Shown here: positions 18,280 through 26,921 of the stretch, piece after piece
How positions within the stretch are numbered: position 1 is the first letter of the stretch
Layout of the letters: every line of letters starts with the position of its first letter
NCBI GenBank assembly: GCA_902788205.1
Contig: CADAJJ010000027.1
Span: forward strand, 1-38,628
DNA length: 38,628 nt
From: RUG023 sp900315435
GTDB lineage: Bacteria; Spirochaetota; Spirochaetia; Sphaerochaetales; Sphaerochaetaceae
Direction of reading: 5' to 3'
Made by a program: the position numbers and the translations under genes
Notes under the pieces: model-generated
What the model was told of the DNA's origin: nothing
Database searches by the model: none
Seen by the model: only the letters and a program-made list of their open reading frames with translations

Positions 18280-19137
18280 TTATAGCTCCCCTCTGAGTCT
18301 CGGGTCCAAGGCATCACGAATACCATCGCCGAACACGTTCAGACTGATGACCAATACCGCCACGCAAATTCCCGGAGAAAGTGCAAAGACCGGATTCTGG
18401 AGGAGGAACATCCTTCCCTCGCTGACCATGCTTCCCCATGATGCGGTAGGAGCACTGATTCCCAGACCCAGGAAGCTCAGGCCAGCCTCCGCAAGAATCG
18501 TCGAACCGACCTGCTGGGTCATCATGACGATGATGGGAGAAATGCTGTTCGGAAGGATATGATGGAACATCAAGCGGAAATCCCGGTTGCCTTGGAGCTT
18601 GCCCGCCATGATGTAGTCTGTCTGCTTGATGGTCAGCACCTGGCCTCTCATCATCCGGATATACCCGGCCATGGAGGAAATGCCGAGGATGATGGCGAGA
18701 TTGCGGATTCCACTGCCAAAAACAGCCGTAAGAGCCATCGCCAAGACCACTTGCGGGATTGCACGGAGCATTTCCGTGAATCTCGTGATGATGTCGTCAA
18801 CCACCCCACCGAAATAACCGGCAATCATGCCCAACACCGTTCCGATGGCACAGGCAACACAAACGGCAAGAAGACCCACAATCAGGCTGACCCTGGTGCC
18901 ATAGATGATCCGACTCAGGACATCGCGGCCATAACTGTCGGCCCCCAGCCAGTGTTCCTTCGTAGGTCCCGAAAGGGATGCGGCGAAATCCGCATAATCC
19001 GGATCGTAAGGAGCAAGAAGTGGAGCGAAAAAAGCCACCAACACGAACAGCACCACGATAATGAAAGCGACCAGGACAATACGCCTTGAAAAAAGCGCAG
19101 CTATGAATTTTCCATTCCTATTTTTGTTTCCGAACAT
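18280..19137 (-). CDS. ABC permease, DppC type
   Basis: 285 residues with an N-terminal membrane segment (IVLVAFIIVVLFVLVAFFAP), the OppC_N-like PYDPDYADFAASLSGPTKEH, and then the core GADSYGRDVLSRIIYGTRVSL typical of DppC/OppC. The ATPase-docking loop is MAGYIRMMRGQVLTIKQTDY into MAGKLQGNRDFRLMFHHILPN. ATG 19137 has AGGAG six bases upstream. It starts 11 bp after the DppB-type stop and ends 10 bp before the ATPase start, which is tight operon spacing. Confidence 0.9.
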   Translation of the reverse strand: MFGNKNRNGKFIAALFSRRIVLVAFIIVVLFVLVAFFAPLLAPYDPDYADFAASLSGPTKEHWLGADSYGRDVLSRIIYGTRVSLIVGLLAVCVACAIGTVLGMIAGYFGGVVDDIITRFTEMLRAIPQVVLAMALTAVFGSGIRNLAIILGISSMAGYIRMMRGQVLTIKQTDYIMAGKLQGNRDFRLMFHHILPNSISPIIVMMTQQVGSTILAEAGLSFLGLGISAPTASWGSMVSEGRMFLLQNPVFALSPGICVAVLVISLNVFGDGIRDALDPRLRGEL

Positions 19138-19148
19138 TGCAAACTCCT

Positions 19149-20093
19149 TTATTCCAGACGGATTCTCGGATCCACAACCGCATAAAGGATGTCGGTAATC
19201 AAGTTGATGACACAGGAGACCAGCGCAATAATCAGGACACAGGCCTGTACTACCGGGATATCCTTGGAGGTGATGGCTTTCACCAGAAGCGAGCCCATGC
19301 CAGGAATCGAGAAAACGGATTCCACGAACATGGAACCGGCAATCAGGGTTCCCAGCCTCATGCCCAGAATCGTGATGACGGGAATCAGTGCGTTTTTCAG
19401 CGCATGGACAAAGACGATCTTCTTTTCTGTAAGGCCCTTGGAGAAAGCCGTCCTCACATAATCCTGGCGGATGACCTCCAGCATGCTGGATCTTGTCTGC
19501 CTGGTAACACTGGCAATACCGCCAAGAGACAGGCAGAACAGTGGCATGACCAGCTGCCGCAATCCCGTAGTGAAATCATCCCAAATCCAGGTAAACCCAT
19601 AGGAAGGAAGCCATCCAAGCTTTAGGGAAAAGATATACATCATCAGAAGGCCGACCCAGAATTGAGGCAAACAAGCCGTCAGGTTCGCAAGGAACGTCAC
19701 GACCGTATCAACCTTTTTCCCACGGAATACCGCCGTAATGACGCCGAAAAAGATTCCAAGCGGGATGCTGATCAGGAAAGCAAGCGAAGAAAGAACCAAA
19801 GTAATCGGGATACGTTCCTTAATCACATCCATGGTAGCCTTATGAAACTGGATGGACTGTCCAAAATTGCCGTGCAGTGCCCCGAGGAGCCAATTGAAGT
19901 AGCGGACAATCAACGGCTTGTCCAAACCCAGCTCCATATAGACCCGCTGGTATTCGGCCTGAGAAACCTCCTCTCCCAGCATGGCATACACGGGATCTCC
20001 CGGCAGCAGGGACATGAGAAGAAAGATTGCAATGGAAATCAGGAAGAGAATCAGCACCATCTGCCAGATTCTCCTCAGGACATAGGAACCCAT
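19149..20093 (-). CDS. ABC permease, DppB type
   Basis: 314 residues beginning MGSYVLRRIWQMVLILF, the usual DppB opening. ATG 20093 has AAAAGGAG nine bases upstream; a further in-frame upstream ATG lacks this. Core features are LLPGDPVYAMLGEEVS, LGLDKPLIVRYFNWL, FGQSIQFH and the docking loop VIRQDYVRTAFSKGLTEKKI. The C-terminus DILYAVVDPRIRLE is typical of the family. It is the first gene of the operon, divergent from the LysR regulator with a 141-bp shared control region. Confidence 0.9.
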   Translation of the reverse strand: MGSYVLRRIWQMVLILFLISIAIFLLMSLLPGDPVYAMLGEEVSQAEYQRVYMELGLDKPLIVRYFNWLLGALHGNFGQSIQFHKATMDVIKERIPITLVLSSLAFLISIPLGIFFGVITAVFRGKKVDTVVTFLANLTACLPQFWVGLLMMYIFSLKLGWLPSYGFTWIWDDFTTGLRQLVMPLFCLSLGGIASVTRQTRSSMLEVIRQDYVRTAFSKGLTEKKIVFVHALKNALIPVITILGMRLGTLIAGSMFVESVFSIPGMGSLLVKAITSKDIPVVQACVLIIALVSCVINLITDILYAVVDPRIRLE

Positions 20094-20123
20094 GAGCGCG
20101 CACTCCTTTTCGTTGCAATCAGT

Positions 20124-20161
20124 ATACATTTGGTATTTTGGAAAGGCATAATACGAATTAT
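20124..20161. promoter_or_regulatory. Candidate LysR operator sites
   Basis: In the gap between the divergent operon and lysR lie ATAC-N5-GTAT (20124-20136) and ATAAT-N4-ATTAT (20148-20161). Both are small dyads of the type bound by LysR-family proteins, about two helical turns apart. A clear core promoter for the leftward operon was not found, which fits an activator-dependent promoter. Confidence 0.35.
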
Positions 20162-20178
20162 TGATGATATTGATCGGT

Positions 20179-20206
20179 TTTACTTATGAAAGAAAATTAG
20201 TATAAT
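20179..20206 (+). promoter_or_regulatory. Promoter of the lysR gene
   Basis: -35 TTTACT (20179-20184), 16-bp spacer, and a perfect -10 TATAAT (20201-20206), placed about 28 bp before the TTG start at 20235. Confidence 0.5.
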
Positions 20207-20234
20207 CAATGAACATCCAGATAAGGAGATAGCT

Positions 20235-21158
20235 TTGAATACCGCACAGCTGGGGTACTTTCTCGAGATAGCCAGACAACGAAACATGAACAAGGCAGCC
20301 GAGGAGGTGCATGTCTCTCAATCTTCATTGAGCCAGTATCTGTCGAATCTTGAAAACGAACTCGACTGCAAGCTCTTCTACCGCAAGAAAGGCAACCTGA
20401 CGCTCACCCCGGAGGGCCAAGTCTATCATGCATATGCCGCCCGAATGCGGGACCTGGAACAAAAGATGAAAGCGGAAATCGGCAGAATGCGGGGATTCAC
20501 CCACATCCGGGTCGGCATCAATTCCATCTGGGGCAATACCCTCATGGCCACCATAACCCCTGTTTTCCATGACCGATATCCCGATTCGAAGCTGGAACTG
20601 TACGATGAGAATCACCAGAAGCTCAAGAAATATATTCAGGAAGAATCCATCGACCTCGCCTTTCTTGCTACGGACACGCTCAATGGATTCTCCGGCTACC
20701 AGAAGATTCTTCGTCAGGAGGAAGTGGTCTTTGCGGTCAGCCGAAAGAATATGGCCCTGTCGCAAATACCCGCCGGAACAACCACGCTTTCCATTCCAGA
20801 GTTGGTGGCGTATTTCAGCAAAGAGCCCTTCATTCTCAGCAAGACCAATTCCAGTTCCCGACGCATGGTGGACAAAGCATTAGAGAAAGCGGGGTTTCAT
20901 CCGAATATCGTCTGCGAAATCAGCAACATGACGACGCTCGGAAATATGATTAGCCACAATATCGCGGTCTCCTTCATGCCACGATCGACCGCAACGGACA
21001 ATCTGGCAATTTGCTATTTCTCCCTCACTCCTCCCATAACTCGGCTGAACGCCGTCATTTGCAGGGAGAATCTGGAAAACACGGAGGAAGTCCAATACCT
21101 CATCAAGCTGGCTGAAGCGCATCTGCCCGTTCTGAAGCCGGCAACAGGCAATGCATGA
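20235..21158 (+). CDS. LysR-family transcriptional regulator
   Basis: 307 residues starting at TTG 20235, with AAGGAG five bases upstream. The N-terminal winged helix-turn-helix is canonical: NMNKAAEEVHVSQSSLSQYL then LENELDCKLFYRKKGNLTLT. The rest is the periplasmic-binding-like effector domain (from IRVGINSIWG). It is transcribed away from the DppBC/UxuA/lyase operon, the usual arrangement for a LysR regulator of the neighbouring operon. The co-inducer is unknown; a uronate breakdown product is the natural guess. Confidence 0.92.
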   Translation: MNTAQLGYFLEIARQRNMNKAAEEVHVSQSSLSQYLSNLENELDCKLFYRKKGNLTLTPEGQVYHAYAARMRDLEQKMKAEIGRMRGFTHIRVGINSIWGNTLMATITPVFHDRYPDSKLELYDENHQKLKKYIQEESIDLAFLATDTLNGFSGYQKILRQEEVVFAVSRKNMALSQIPAGTTTLSIPELVAYFSKEPFILSKTNSSSRRMVDKALEKAGFHPNIVCEISNMTTLGNMISHNIAVSFMPRSTATDNLAICYFSLTPPITRLNAVICRENLENTEEVQYLIKLAEAHLPVLKPATGNA

Positions 21159-21271
21159 AAGCCGCTATCGGGCATGCGTGATTTCCTTTCCATGCATCTT
21201 TGTTTTGCAGACCACTCTGATTGGTAATTCCGGAGCAGGCCTTCCCCATACAAACGGCGCCTTGGGGATGT

Positions 21272-23260
21272 TTACAAATGTTCCTTCAGGAATTTGGCAA
21301 GAGGTTTGTTGGTACAATAGATGTAGCATCCCTTCTGACCTCGGGTCAGCAACACACGATAGGTGTTTCTGATGAGCTGATCGGGAGATGCGGATTCAGA
21401 CCCTTTGCGGTTGTTCAGCGTATTGTCCCTTTTGGCCCTTTTCGTCTTGTCGGTGATGATTTTGCCATCCTCATACCGGAGATCATCGCCTATGATGACG
21501 CCGACATAGGCGAATTCCAGCCCTTGGCAGGTATGAATACACCCAACCTGGTCTCTGCTCTCCCCTATAGCAAAGGGACGATCCGCCTTCATGTTCCAAT
21601 ACCGTTCATAGGTCTTGCCGTTTTCCGTGATTCTTATATCAGGTATTTCGTCTTGTTCGTCGCTCACCCAGTTCCAGCAATACCCTGCGACGACCCGGCT
21701 TGTCACGGATTCCTGCTTGCTTGATTCCTTGTCTCGGGCAATGATGGCATCGTGTATCTCCGAAACATCATCGAAAACCTTTACTTCGAATCCGTTTGTA
21801 GCAGGAAGTTTGCCAACTTGGTCTGCAGGACCATACAAAAGACGGTCAATCCAGGAAATAAATGCATTGCCCGCCACACATCGGAATTCGGTTTCCAATA
21901 CATCTTCCTGCACCTCGATCCCATGTTTCGCCGCAAGACGCTTGATGGTGTCGGTCGATCCATAATCTTCTATGGAAATCTGTTGCCTGTCGTCAATGAA
22001 GAAGATGGTCGTGTATGCACTGGAGAGGATTCCCTCAAGGTAATTCCCATGTTCTTTCTGGTTGAACCGATCGACACCATTCAGACGATGTGATTCATCG
22101 ACAATCAAACCTGCATAAATGGGTTTCTCTGCCGCATGCCGGAAACATGCTTTTTTCGCCCCAATGAACAGCCCTTCCAGCATGTGGGATCCCCACTTCT
22201 TTCCCTGTGCCGAATGGTCAAGCAACAACGTCTTATAGACTTTTCGGGGATTATCTGCCTTGGTTACATAGGGGCAATACAAGGCAATCCGGTTTTCACG
22301 CGTTCCAGGAATCTTCTTTTGCAGGGATTCCGGAACTTTCTCCACCTCTTTTCGGAAGAGTTTTTGTGGAATCCCATCAATGAGCAAGCGTGACATCAGG
22401 TTGATCGCGATGACGGATTTTCCTGTACCAGGCCCTCCATGTACGATATAGGCACGCTTTTTCCCATCTTCCATACCCTTGAGAACCAGGGCATATGCGT
22501 GACGAAACACCACTTGCTGGGAATCCACCAAGGTAAATGCGGCATTTCCTTCCAGCATGTCCTTCACCGCATTCTGCAATGCCTTGCTTGGCCGTATCTC
22601 GCTGGCATCTATCGAATCGATGATCTGAAAGGAAGGATCTCCTTGGTGGAACGTCCTTTCCAGGAAGCTTTTCAAATCTTCCCAGTTTTTCCTGTCGTAC
22701 AAAGGGGATTGCGACAACACCTCGGCATTCCCCGGGGAACGCAATATGTCCGGCTCGGGAGCAGGGCCTGGAAGGTAATTGAACAAATAGGAACAGGGAT
22801 GGAGCAGAACCGGAGTTTCTTGCACCTGCCGGTTGTAATTGTCCAACATGACCTTGTATGACCAGGCTTGGTAGGAGGGATGGACTTTCGGCATGTATCC
22901 CTCCCCTCCCACGAGGGAAAGCGTAGGATCTCCGGGTTTTGGATGGAAGTGCGGCAAGGACCACTGCTTCAACTCCACGATGACTCCGGCAGCATTTCCC
23001 TGTGCGTCCTTGCCCGTAAGAAAGTAATCGATGCGGAAATTGCCTATTTTCAGCCCATATTCAATGGTCACTCCGACATCATCCGGTATTTTTTCCGTCT
23101 TCAAGAGCCTTGCAATAGGCTCAAAGGATGCTTTCCATGATTGATATTCACTGTTGCCGGGATTAGGTTCACGGTGAAGGTTTTTGGAAATCTCGTCGGC
23201 CAAAAGCCATCCGTCATATTCGGCAAGATATTTCTGCTTTGTCGATTTAAATACAATCAT
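21272..23260 (-). CDS. PD-(D/E)XK-like plus DUF2075 (Schlafen-3-type) helicase protein
   Basis: 662 residues. The N-terminal 250 residues carry a nuclease-like pattern: RIDYFLTG near residue 77, then GVIVELKQW near 95, matching the D...ExK of PD-(D/E)XK folds. From about 270 there is a superfamily-1-like ATPase: Walker A HGGPGTGKSV, Walker B LIVDESHRLN near 388, FFIDDRQQIS, and near the end CIHTCQGLEFAYVGVIIG and YRVLLTRGQKGCYIYCT (motifs V/VI). This is the DUF2075/COG3410 group, often found in phage-defence neighbourhoods. ATG 23260 has GAGAG nine bases upstream. It converges on lysR and follows the MazG-like gene on the same strand. No direct function is known from sequence. Confidence 0.8.
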   Translation of the reverse strand: MIVFKSTKQKYLAEYDGWLLADEISKNLHREPNPGNSEYQSWKASFEPIARLLKTEKIPDDVGVTIEYGLKIGNFRIDYFLTGKDAQGNAAGVIVELKQWSLPHFHPKPGDPTLSLVGGEGYMPKVHPSYQAWSYKVMLDNYNRQVQETPVLLHPCSYLFNYLPGPAPEPDILRSPGNAEVLSQSPLYDRKNWEDLKSFLERTFHQGDPSFQIIDSIDASEIRPSKALQNAVKDMLEGNAAFTLVDSQQVVFRHAYALVLKGMEDGKKRAYIVHGGPGTGKSVIAINLMSRLLIDGIPQKLFRKEVEKVPESLQKKIPGTRENRIALYCPYVTKADNPRKVYKTLLLDHSAQGKKWGSHMLEGLFIGAKKACFRHAAEKPIYAGLIVDESHRLNGVDRFNQKEHGNYLEGILSSAYTTIFFIDDRQQISIEDYGSTDTIKRLAAKHGIEVQEDVLETEFRCVAGNAFISWIDRLLYGPADQVGKLPATNGFEVKVFDDVSEIHDAIIARDKESSKQESVTSRVVAGYCWNWVSDEQDEIPDIRITENGKTYERYWNMKADRPFAIGESRDQVGCIHTCQGLEFAYVGVIIGDDLRYEDGKIITDKTKRAKRDNTLNNRKGSESASPDQLIRNTYRVLLTRGQKGCYIYCTNKPLAKFLKEHL

Positions 23261-23316
23261 GCGAAAGTTCTCTCTTTATTCGGGTCTGACTGCCGACCGA
23301 TGAGGGTTTCATCGCC

Positions 23317-23640
23317 TCACAGCTCCGTATACTTCTTGCTGGAACCCTTGGCCCGCTCCACGGGATACTTGCGTTCGTTCACGTCGAGCTTCGCATTGAG
23401 GATCGCATCCAGGTCCACATGAAGTTTGTCGGCCATCTGGATGCAATAGTTCATCACATCAGCCAGTTCCTCCTCGACATCCTTCTGCTTGAAGGATGCG
23501 CCATTCCATTGGAAGCATTCCAAAAGCTCCCCGGCTTCGATGGCAATGGATTTGGCGAGATTCTCGGGGCTGTGGAACTGGTCCCAATCCCGGTCTTTGG
23601 AAAAACGGAGAATACGATTGATGGTTTCATCGCTAATCAT
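23317..23640 (-). CDS. MazG-like nucleotide pyrophosphohydrolase
   Basis: 107 residues from ATG 23640, which has GAGGA just upstream. The all-helical MazG/RS21-C6 pattern is complete: a first metal motif AIEAGELLECFQW and a second EEELADVMNYCIQMAD, preceded by FSKDRDWDQFHSPENLAKS. Members hydrolyse (d)NTPs to monophosphate and pyrophosphate, either cleaning modified nucleotides or lowering dNTP pools. The gene lies 56 bp before the helicase gene on the same strand, so the two may be co-expressed. In this setting a defence or damage role is possible but not shown. Confidence 0.85.
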   Translation of the reverse strand: MISDETINRILRFSKDRDWDQFHSPENLAKSIAIEAGELLECFQWNGASFKQKDVEEELADVMNYCIQMADKLHVDLDAILNAKLDVNERKYPVERAKGSSKKYTEL

Positions 23641-23742
23641 ATTCCTCGTCCTATCACGGAACATGGCATTTCACAATGACCAAGCAGATGCAGCGCAAGA
23701 AAACGCTTGCATGCAACCCGCTTCATTCCGCCATCATCAGCT

Positions 23743-23997
23743 TCAATGCTTCGAGGACCTTGCCGATATCATCCTGAAGGCAAAGGAATCGGACGGCTGT
23801 TTCCCTTCCTTCCAATCCAGGGCAAGATAGGCATCGCTCATGCCATGCATATCCGATACTCCTTCCCCCATGAGGTCATACCGTTCGGAACGATAGAAGA
23901 TATCCAGAGCCCTTTCCAAGGACAAGTCGTTCTCTCTTGCAAACAATGCGACGACGCGGGCGTATTTCTTCTGCACGAGAATCGGATGCTCATTCAT
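23743..23997 (-). CDS. Small conserved-looking protein, function unknown
   Basis: 84 residues from ATG 23997, chosen because GGAG lies eight bases upstream (an in-frame ATG at 24015 has none). The product is mostly helical and charged. A segment LSLERALDIFYRSERYDLM followed by GVSDMHGMSDAYLA has the regularity of a conserved family, but I cannot name it. It precedes the MazG-like and helicase genes on the same strand with a gap of about 100 bp, so it may belong to that cluster. No signal peptide or membrane segment is seen. Confidence 0.55.
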   Translation of the reverse strand: MNEHPILVQKKYARVVALFARENDLSLERALDIFYRSERYDLMGEGVSDMHGMSDAYLALDWKEGKQPSDSFAFRMISARSSKH

Positions 23998-24113
23998 AAC
24001 CGCACTCCCTTCCATCGTATCGCATGCAAATGCTTGTAATGCAAAATGGTTTCTTTGAAATCAGCAGAAAGATTTTTTCTTAGTTCCTACCTGCTTTCTT
24101 CCGAATAAAAAGG

Positions 24114-24160
24114 TGTGTTTGTCCGCATAAATCGGGCAGGCTGTCCAAGAAAGTCAGGCA
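24114..24160. repeat. Left terminal repeat of the IS21 element
   Basis: Region carrying GTCCGCATAAATCGGGCAGG and CTGTCCAAGAAAGTCAGGC. Read in reverse complement it aligns over about 45 bp with the right-end unit at 26565-26609, at roughly two-thirds identity by eye. Confidence 0.55.
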
Positions 24161-24215
24161 ACCTGCTCTGACGACTTAAGGACGGCAGGCGTCGGGAGAG
24201 CCCATCATCCTCAGG

Positions 24216-24920
24216 TCAGGCCCTTGAGATGCACTCTTCTTGCGTTCTGCAGCGATCCGATTGGCCTACGCCCTTCACCGTGAAAAGATCCTCCATCCTT
24301 TCCGGCTGAGCTTGCATGCACAGGAGGAGAGAGGTCTGCTTCTCGTAGAACTTGTGAAAGATCCGATGCACCAGCATGCAGTCCATCTCCGTGACGTTCG
24401 GAAATTCGTCTATGCACAGGATGTCGAACCGGGAGTAGTAATCCAGCTTGCTGTCTATAGTCTGGCCGGCGGTGCTCCTGCTCAGCCTGAACATCTGGTC
24501 ATACAAGACAGGGAATGTCGTCCACCGCGTCCTCAGGCCCTTTGCACAGGCCGATGTGGCGATCATCTTTGAGATCCAGGTCTTCCCGGTTCCTGGAGGT
24601 CCCCAGACGATCAGGTTGCGGTGCTGCAAGACGAAGTCGAGGGTGTTGAGCTCGTGAAGATACTCCTTGTCCAGCTTCTGCTCGGGAATGTCGAAGACGT
24701 CGTTCCAATAGCAGGGGATGCCAATCTTCGCTCTGCGGAAATACCTGTCGAAGCGCTCGTTCGAGAACCTTGCCGCAAAGTCGTTGATGCAGGCCGTGAT
24801 GTCGTCCATCGAAAGACGGCCACGCTTCCTCTCCATATTCCTGATGTCGTCGGCAAGCTTCTGCTGTCCGAGGGTCTCCAGCGAGGAGCAGATGAATGGG
24901 ATGTCGTTCTTCAGCGCCAT
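24216..24920 (-). CDS. istB: IS21 transposition helper ATPase IstB (C-terminus perhaps frameshifted)
   Basis: 234 residues. AAA+ helper for the IstA transposase: Walker A VWGPPGTGKTWISKM near residue 108, Walker B ILCIDEFPN near 170, and an N-terminal helical region RNMERKRGRLSMDDI. ATG 24920 overlaps the istA stop by 10 bp and has AAGGAGG upstream. The end reads VKGVGQSDRCRTQEE, unlike IstB tails. One base shifted, the same DNA gives RPIGSLQNARRVHLKGLT ending at 24211, which does look like the usual (R.xNA.R..L.G) tail. A one-base loss near 24290 is therefore likely. Confidence 0.8.
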   Translation of the reverse strand: MALKNDIPFICSSLETLGQQKLADDIRNMERKRGRLSMDDITACINDFAARFSNERFDRYFRRAKIGIPCYWNDVFDIPEQKLDKEYLHELNTLDFVLQHRNLIVWGPPGTGKTWISKMIATSACAKGLRTRWTTFPVLYDQMFRLSRSTAGQTIDSKLDYYSRFDILCIDEFPNVTEMDCMLVHRIFHKFYEKQTSLLLCMQAQPERMEDLFTVKGVGQSDRCRTQEECISRA

Positions 24921-26447
24921 TGAGAGACCTCCTTTTCATGCGAGATGTAGATGTCGTCGATGCTGGAGCCACGGGCGTCGTCCTTCTCCTGTTCGGCCAT
25001 GTGGTCCGAGATGAAGGCCTTGAACCCTCTTGCCGAACATACGCCCACGCGCAGTGCGTCGGCAGCCGCCTTCTCAACCAGATCGGCCGGGAACTTGCGG
25101 ATGAAGGAGAAGGCGCCCAGGAGGGTCCTGTAGGAGTCGGCGGCATTGTCATGGCGTGCCTTCACCGTCCGGACCCAGGAATGCATGGACGGCCCGATGG
25201 AGCGGGCACTGTCATCGAACTCGTTGCTGGAATACCCGCCATAGAGCGCGAGGTCATGCTTCTGGTGCTCGGGGACAGACACCCTCTGCCACTTGCGGAC
25301 GGCCTTGCCGTGCTCCGCTATCAGGTTCCTCGCGTCGTCATATATGGAGAGGACACCATCGATTTCCCTCACGATCACTTTCTTCTTGATGAACCGTGGC
25401 GATACACTGTAGTAGGCATTGCAGTATTGGATGTACCCGTCTCTGCCTACCGCCGCCTCCCTCTCCCTGCAGGAGTTGAATCCTGTGGCAGGGAGGGGCT
25501 GCAGCGTGTCCTTCTCTTCCTCCTCGAATATCGAAGTCCGGGAGCCGTAGCGTTTCGTGTAGGGCCTTGCCAGTCGCCTTTCCAGTTTTCTTGCGAGAAT
25601 CCGGTTGAACTCCTCGAGCGAGAACATGTCCAGCCTGGCCATCTCCGTCATGATGTCCTTCTCGATGATCTGGACACTGCGTTCGACCACGCTCTTGTCC
25701 TTGGGGCGACGGACACGGGCCGGCCGTATGAAAGCTCCGTAATGGTCTGCAAGATCCTTGTAGCCGGGGATTGAGGACGGCCTCGTCCCTGAAATTCCTG
25801 CGTCCCTCGACCACTGCCGTCTTGCAGTTGTCGGGAACAATCATCACGGGAACACCGCCGAAGAAGTTGGAGCCATGGATATGGCCGGTCAGACAGGAAT
25901 CCATCTTCTCGTTCAGGAACCCCTCGCAGTAGAAGCAGCCGCTGTAAGGCAGGGCCATGACGAATATGTGGACGGGGACGGGATCTCCGGTATCGGGGTC
26001 CGTGATTGCGGCCTTGTCCCCGACCCAGTCGACCTCGCATTTGAAGCCGGGGCGCTTCTCGATTCCGACTGTCATATCATGAATTCTGGCATACTCGGCT
26101 TCGGTGCTGCAGAAGCTGGAGCGGCCATAATGCCTGAGGCTCCGGTCTTCCGCGTCCTTCACGTATGCGGTCCACAGTTCATCGTAGGTCTTCCCGTTAC
26201 GATGCTGCCTGAGGACCATGTCACAGTCGACCGGTAGATGGCCGCTGTTACGCAGACGCACAATCCAGGCATGGATGTCCTCGTCGGTCTGTCCATCGGG
26301 CACGGCCTCCAACGACCCGTATGCCATGATGATCCAGTCCCTCGCGGCTGCGACGGTATCCCGTTTGATGTGCATTGCCTCGGCTATCTCGCTGATGGAA
26401 TGTCATTCCTTCAACAGCCGCAATAGCCGGGCGTAGTCTCTAACCAT
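24911..26447 (-). pseudogene. istA: IS21 transposase IstA, broken twice
   Basis: The full gene would start at ATG 26447 (GGAGG seven bases upstream) with MVRDYARLLRLLKE, but TGA at 26405-26403 stops it at codon 15; the family has Gly there (EGHSI..IA), so GGA to TGA is likely. The frame then runs through HSISEIAEAMHIKRDTV and the first two catalytic Asp blocks (CEVDWVGDKA; VMIVPDNCKTAV). After AVLNP a run of four G on the plus strand (25766-25769) shifts the frame; with three, NPGYKDLADHYGAF continues through the third catalytic residue in KSVVERSVQIIEKDI to the stop at 24911. Two independent lesions argue for true decay. Confidence 0.85.
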
Positions 26448-26508
26448 AAGACTACCTCCAAAAATAAGATGACGGCCCGAAAGAGCCGCCTCCAATGCTA
26501 TCGCAACT

Positions 26509-26609
26509 GCCCGGAAACTCTGGACGAGAGTGCCGGATACTGTGGATGTTACTTCATGCCGCCTGCCCGAAAGCTCTGGATGATCCGCCCGATTCTGTTG
26601 GACAAGTAC
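26509..26609. repeat. Tandem degenerate repeats at the IS21 right end
   Basis: Two copies of a roughly 42-bp unit start at 26509 (GCCCGGAAACTCTGGACGAG) and 26565 (GCCCGAAAGCTCTGGATGAT), with a shortened third copy near 26475 (GCCCGAAAGAGCC). These are the multiple transposase-binding repeats expected at IS21 ends; the second copy forms the terminal repeat matching 24114-24160. Confidence 0.6.
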
Positions 26610-26769
26610 GCCGATTTAGCATAAGGAATACAGAAGGAAGCATCTTCCACTTCCCGTAGCCAAAAAATCCCTCTTGACACCTGCTTGTGGGACAGTACGT
26701 GACCGCTTTTGCTTGTTTTTCTGAGTGCGTTTAGCTGTCTTCCTCTCGCACCACAAACCCCGTTATTTG

Positions 26770-26822
26770 CGGGTTATCGTGACAATTATTGTGTTTTTTG
26801 AAAAAATTGATACGATAACCCG
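26770..26822. repeat. Inverted repeat CGGGTTATCGT / ACGATAACCCG
   Basis: Perfect 11-bp arms (26770-26780 and 26812-26822) flank a 31-bp AT-rich core that itself contains TTTTTTGAAAAAA. No gene is adjacent within 400 bp. It could be an operator pair, a small mobile-element end, or a recombination site; nothing in the sequence decides. Confidence 0.6.
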
Positions 26823-26921
26823 GATTTAACTCTGAACCATTTTTCTGTTGCGCTCGACGCCGGGGCAGGCCAGCTGACCGACAAAAGCCGGCCAGCTGAA
26901 AGAGAAAATCAGACCACCAGC

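Larger units (their letters stand above)
24114..26609 (-). mobile_element. Decayed IS21-family insertion sequence
   Basis: Two overlapping leftward genes, istA and istB, are enclosed by imperfect inverted ends. The left end (from about 24114, GTGTTTGTCC...ATCGGGC) matches the reverse complement of the right end (to about 26609, GTACTTGTCC...AATCGGGC) with scattered mismatches. Inside each end are further degenerate copies of the same unit, as usual for IS21. No convincing target duplication was found, so the exact edges are approximate. istA carries a nonsense codon and a frameshift and istB may carry another, so the copy is probably immobile. Confidence 0.75.

Noticed and set aside
16224..18296. 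690-codon open frame on the plus strand
   Set aside because: Antisense of the fused ABC ATPase gene, which has complete Walker and signature motifs on the other strand.
21160..21271. Bidirectional terminator between lysR and the helicase gene
   Set aside because: A CCCC/GGGG pairing can be drawn near 21243-21280, but the stem is weak and there is no U-run on either strand.
25760..25775. Programmed frameshift in istA at the GGGG run
   Set aside because: IS21 istA is normally a single frame and no slippery heptamer or stimulatory stem is seen; with a separate nonsense codon, decay is more likely.
26640..26720. TTGACA-type promoter at 26673 in the gap after the IS element
   Set aside because: The matching -10 at 16-18 bp is poor and no gene follows for over 600 bp.
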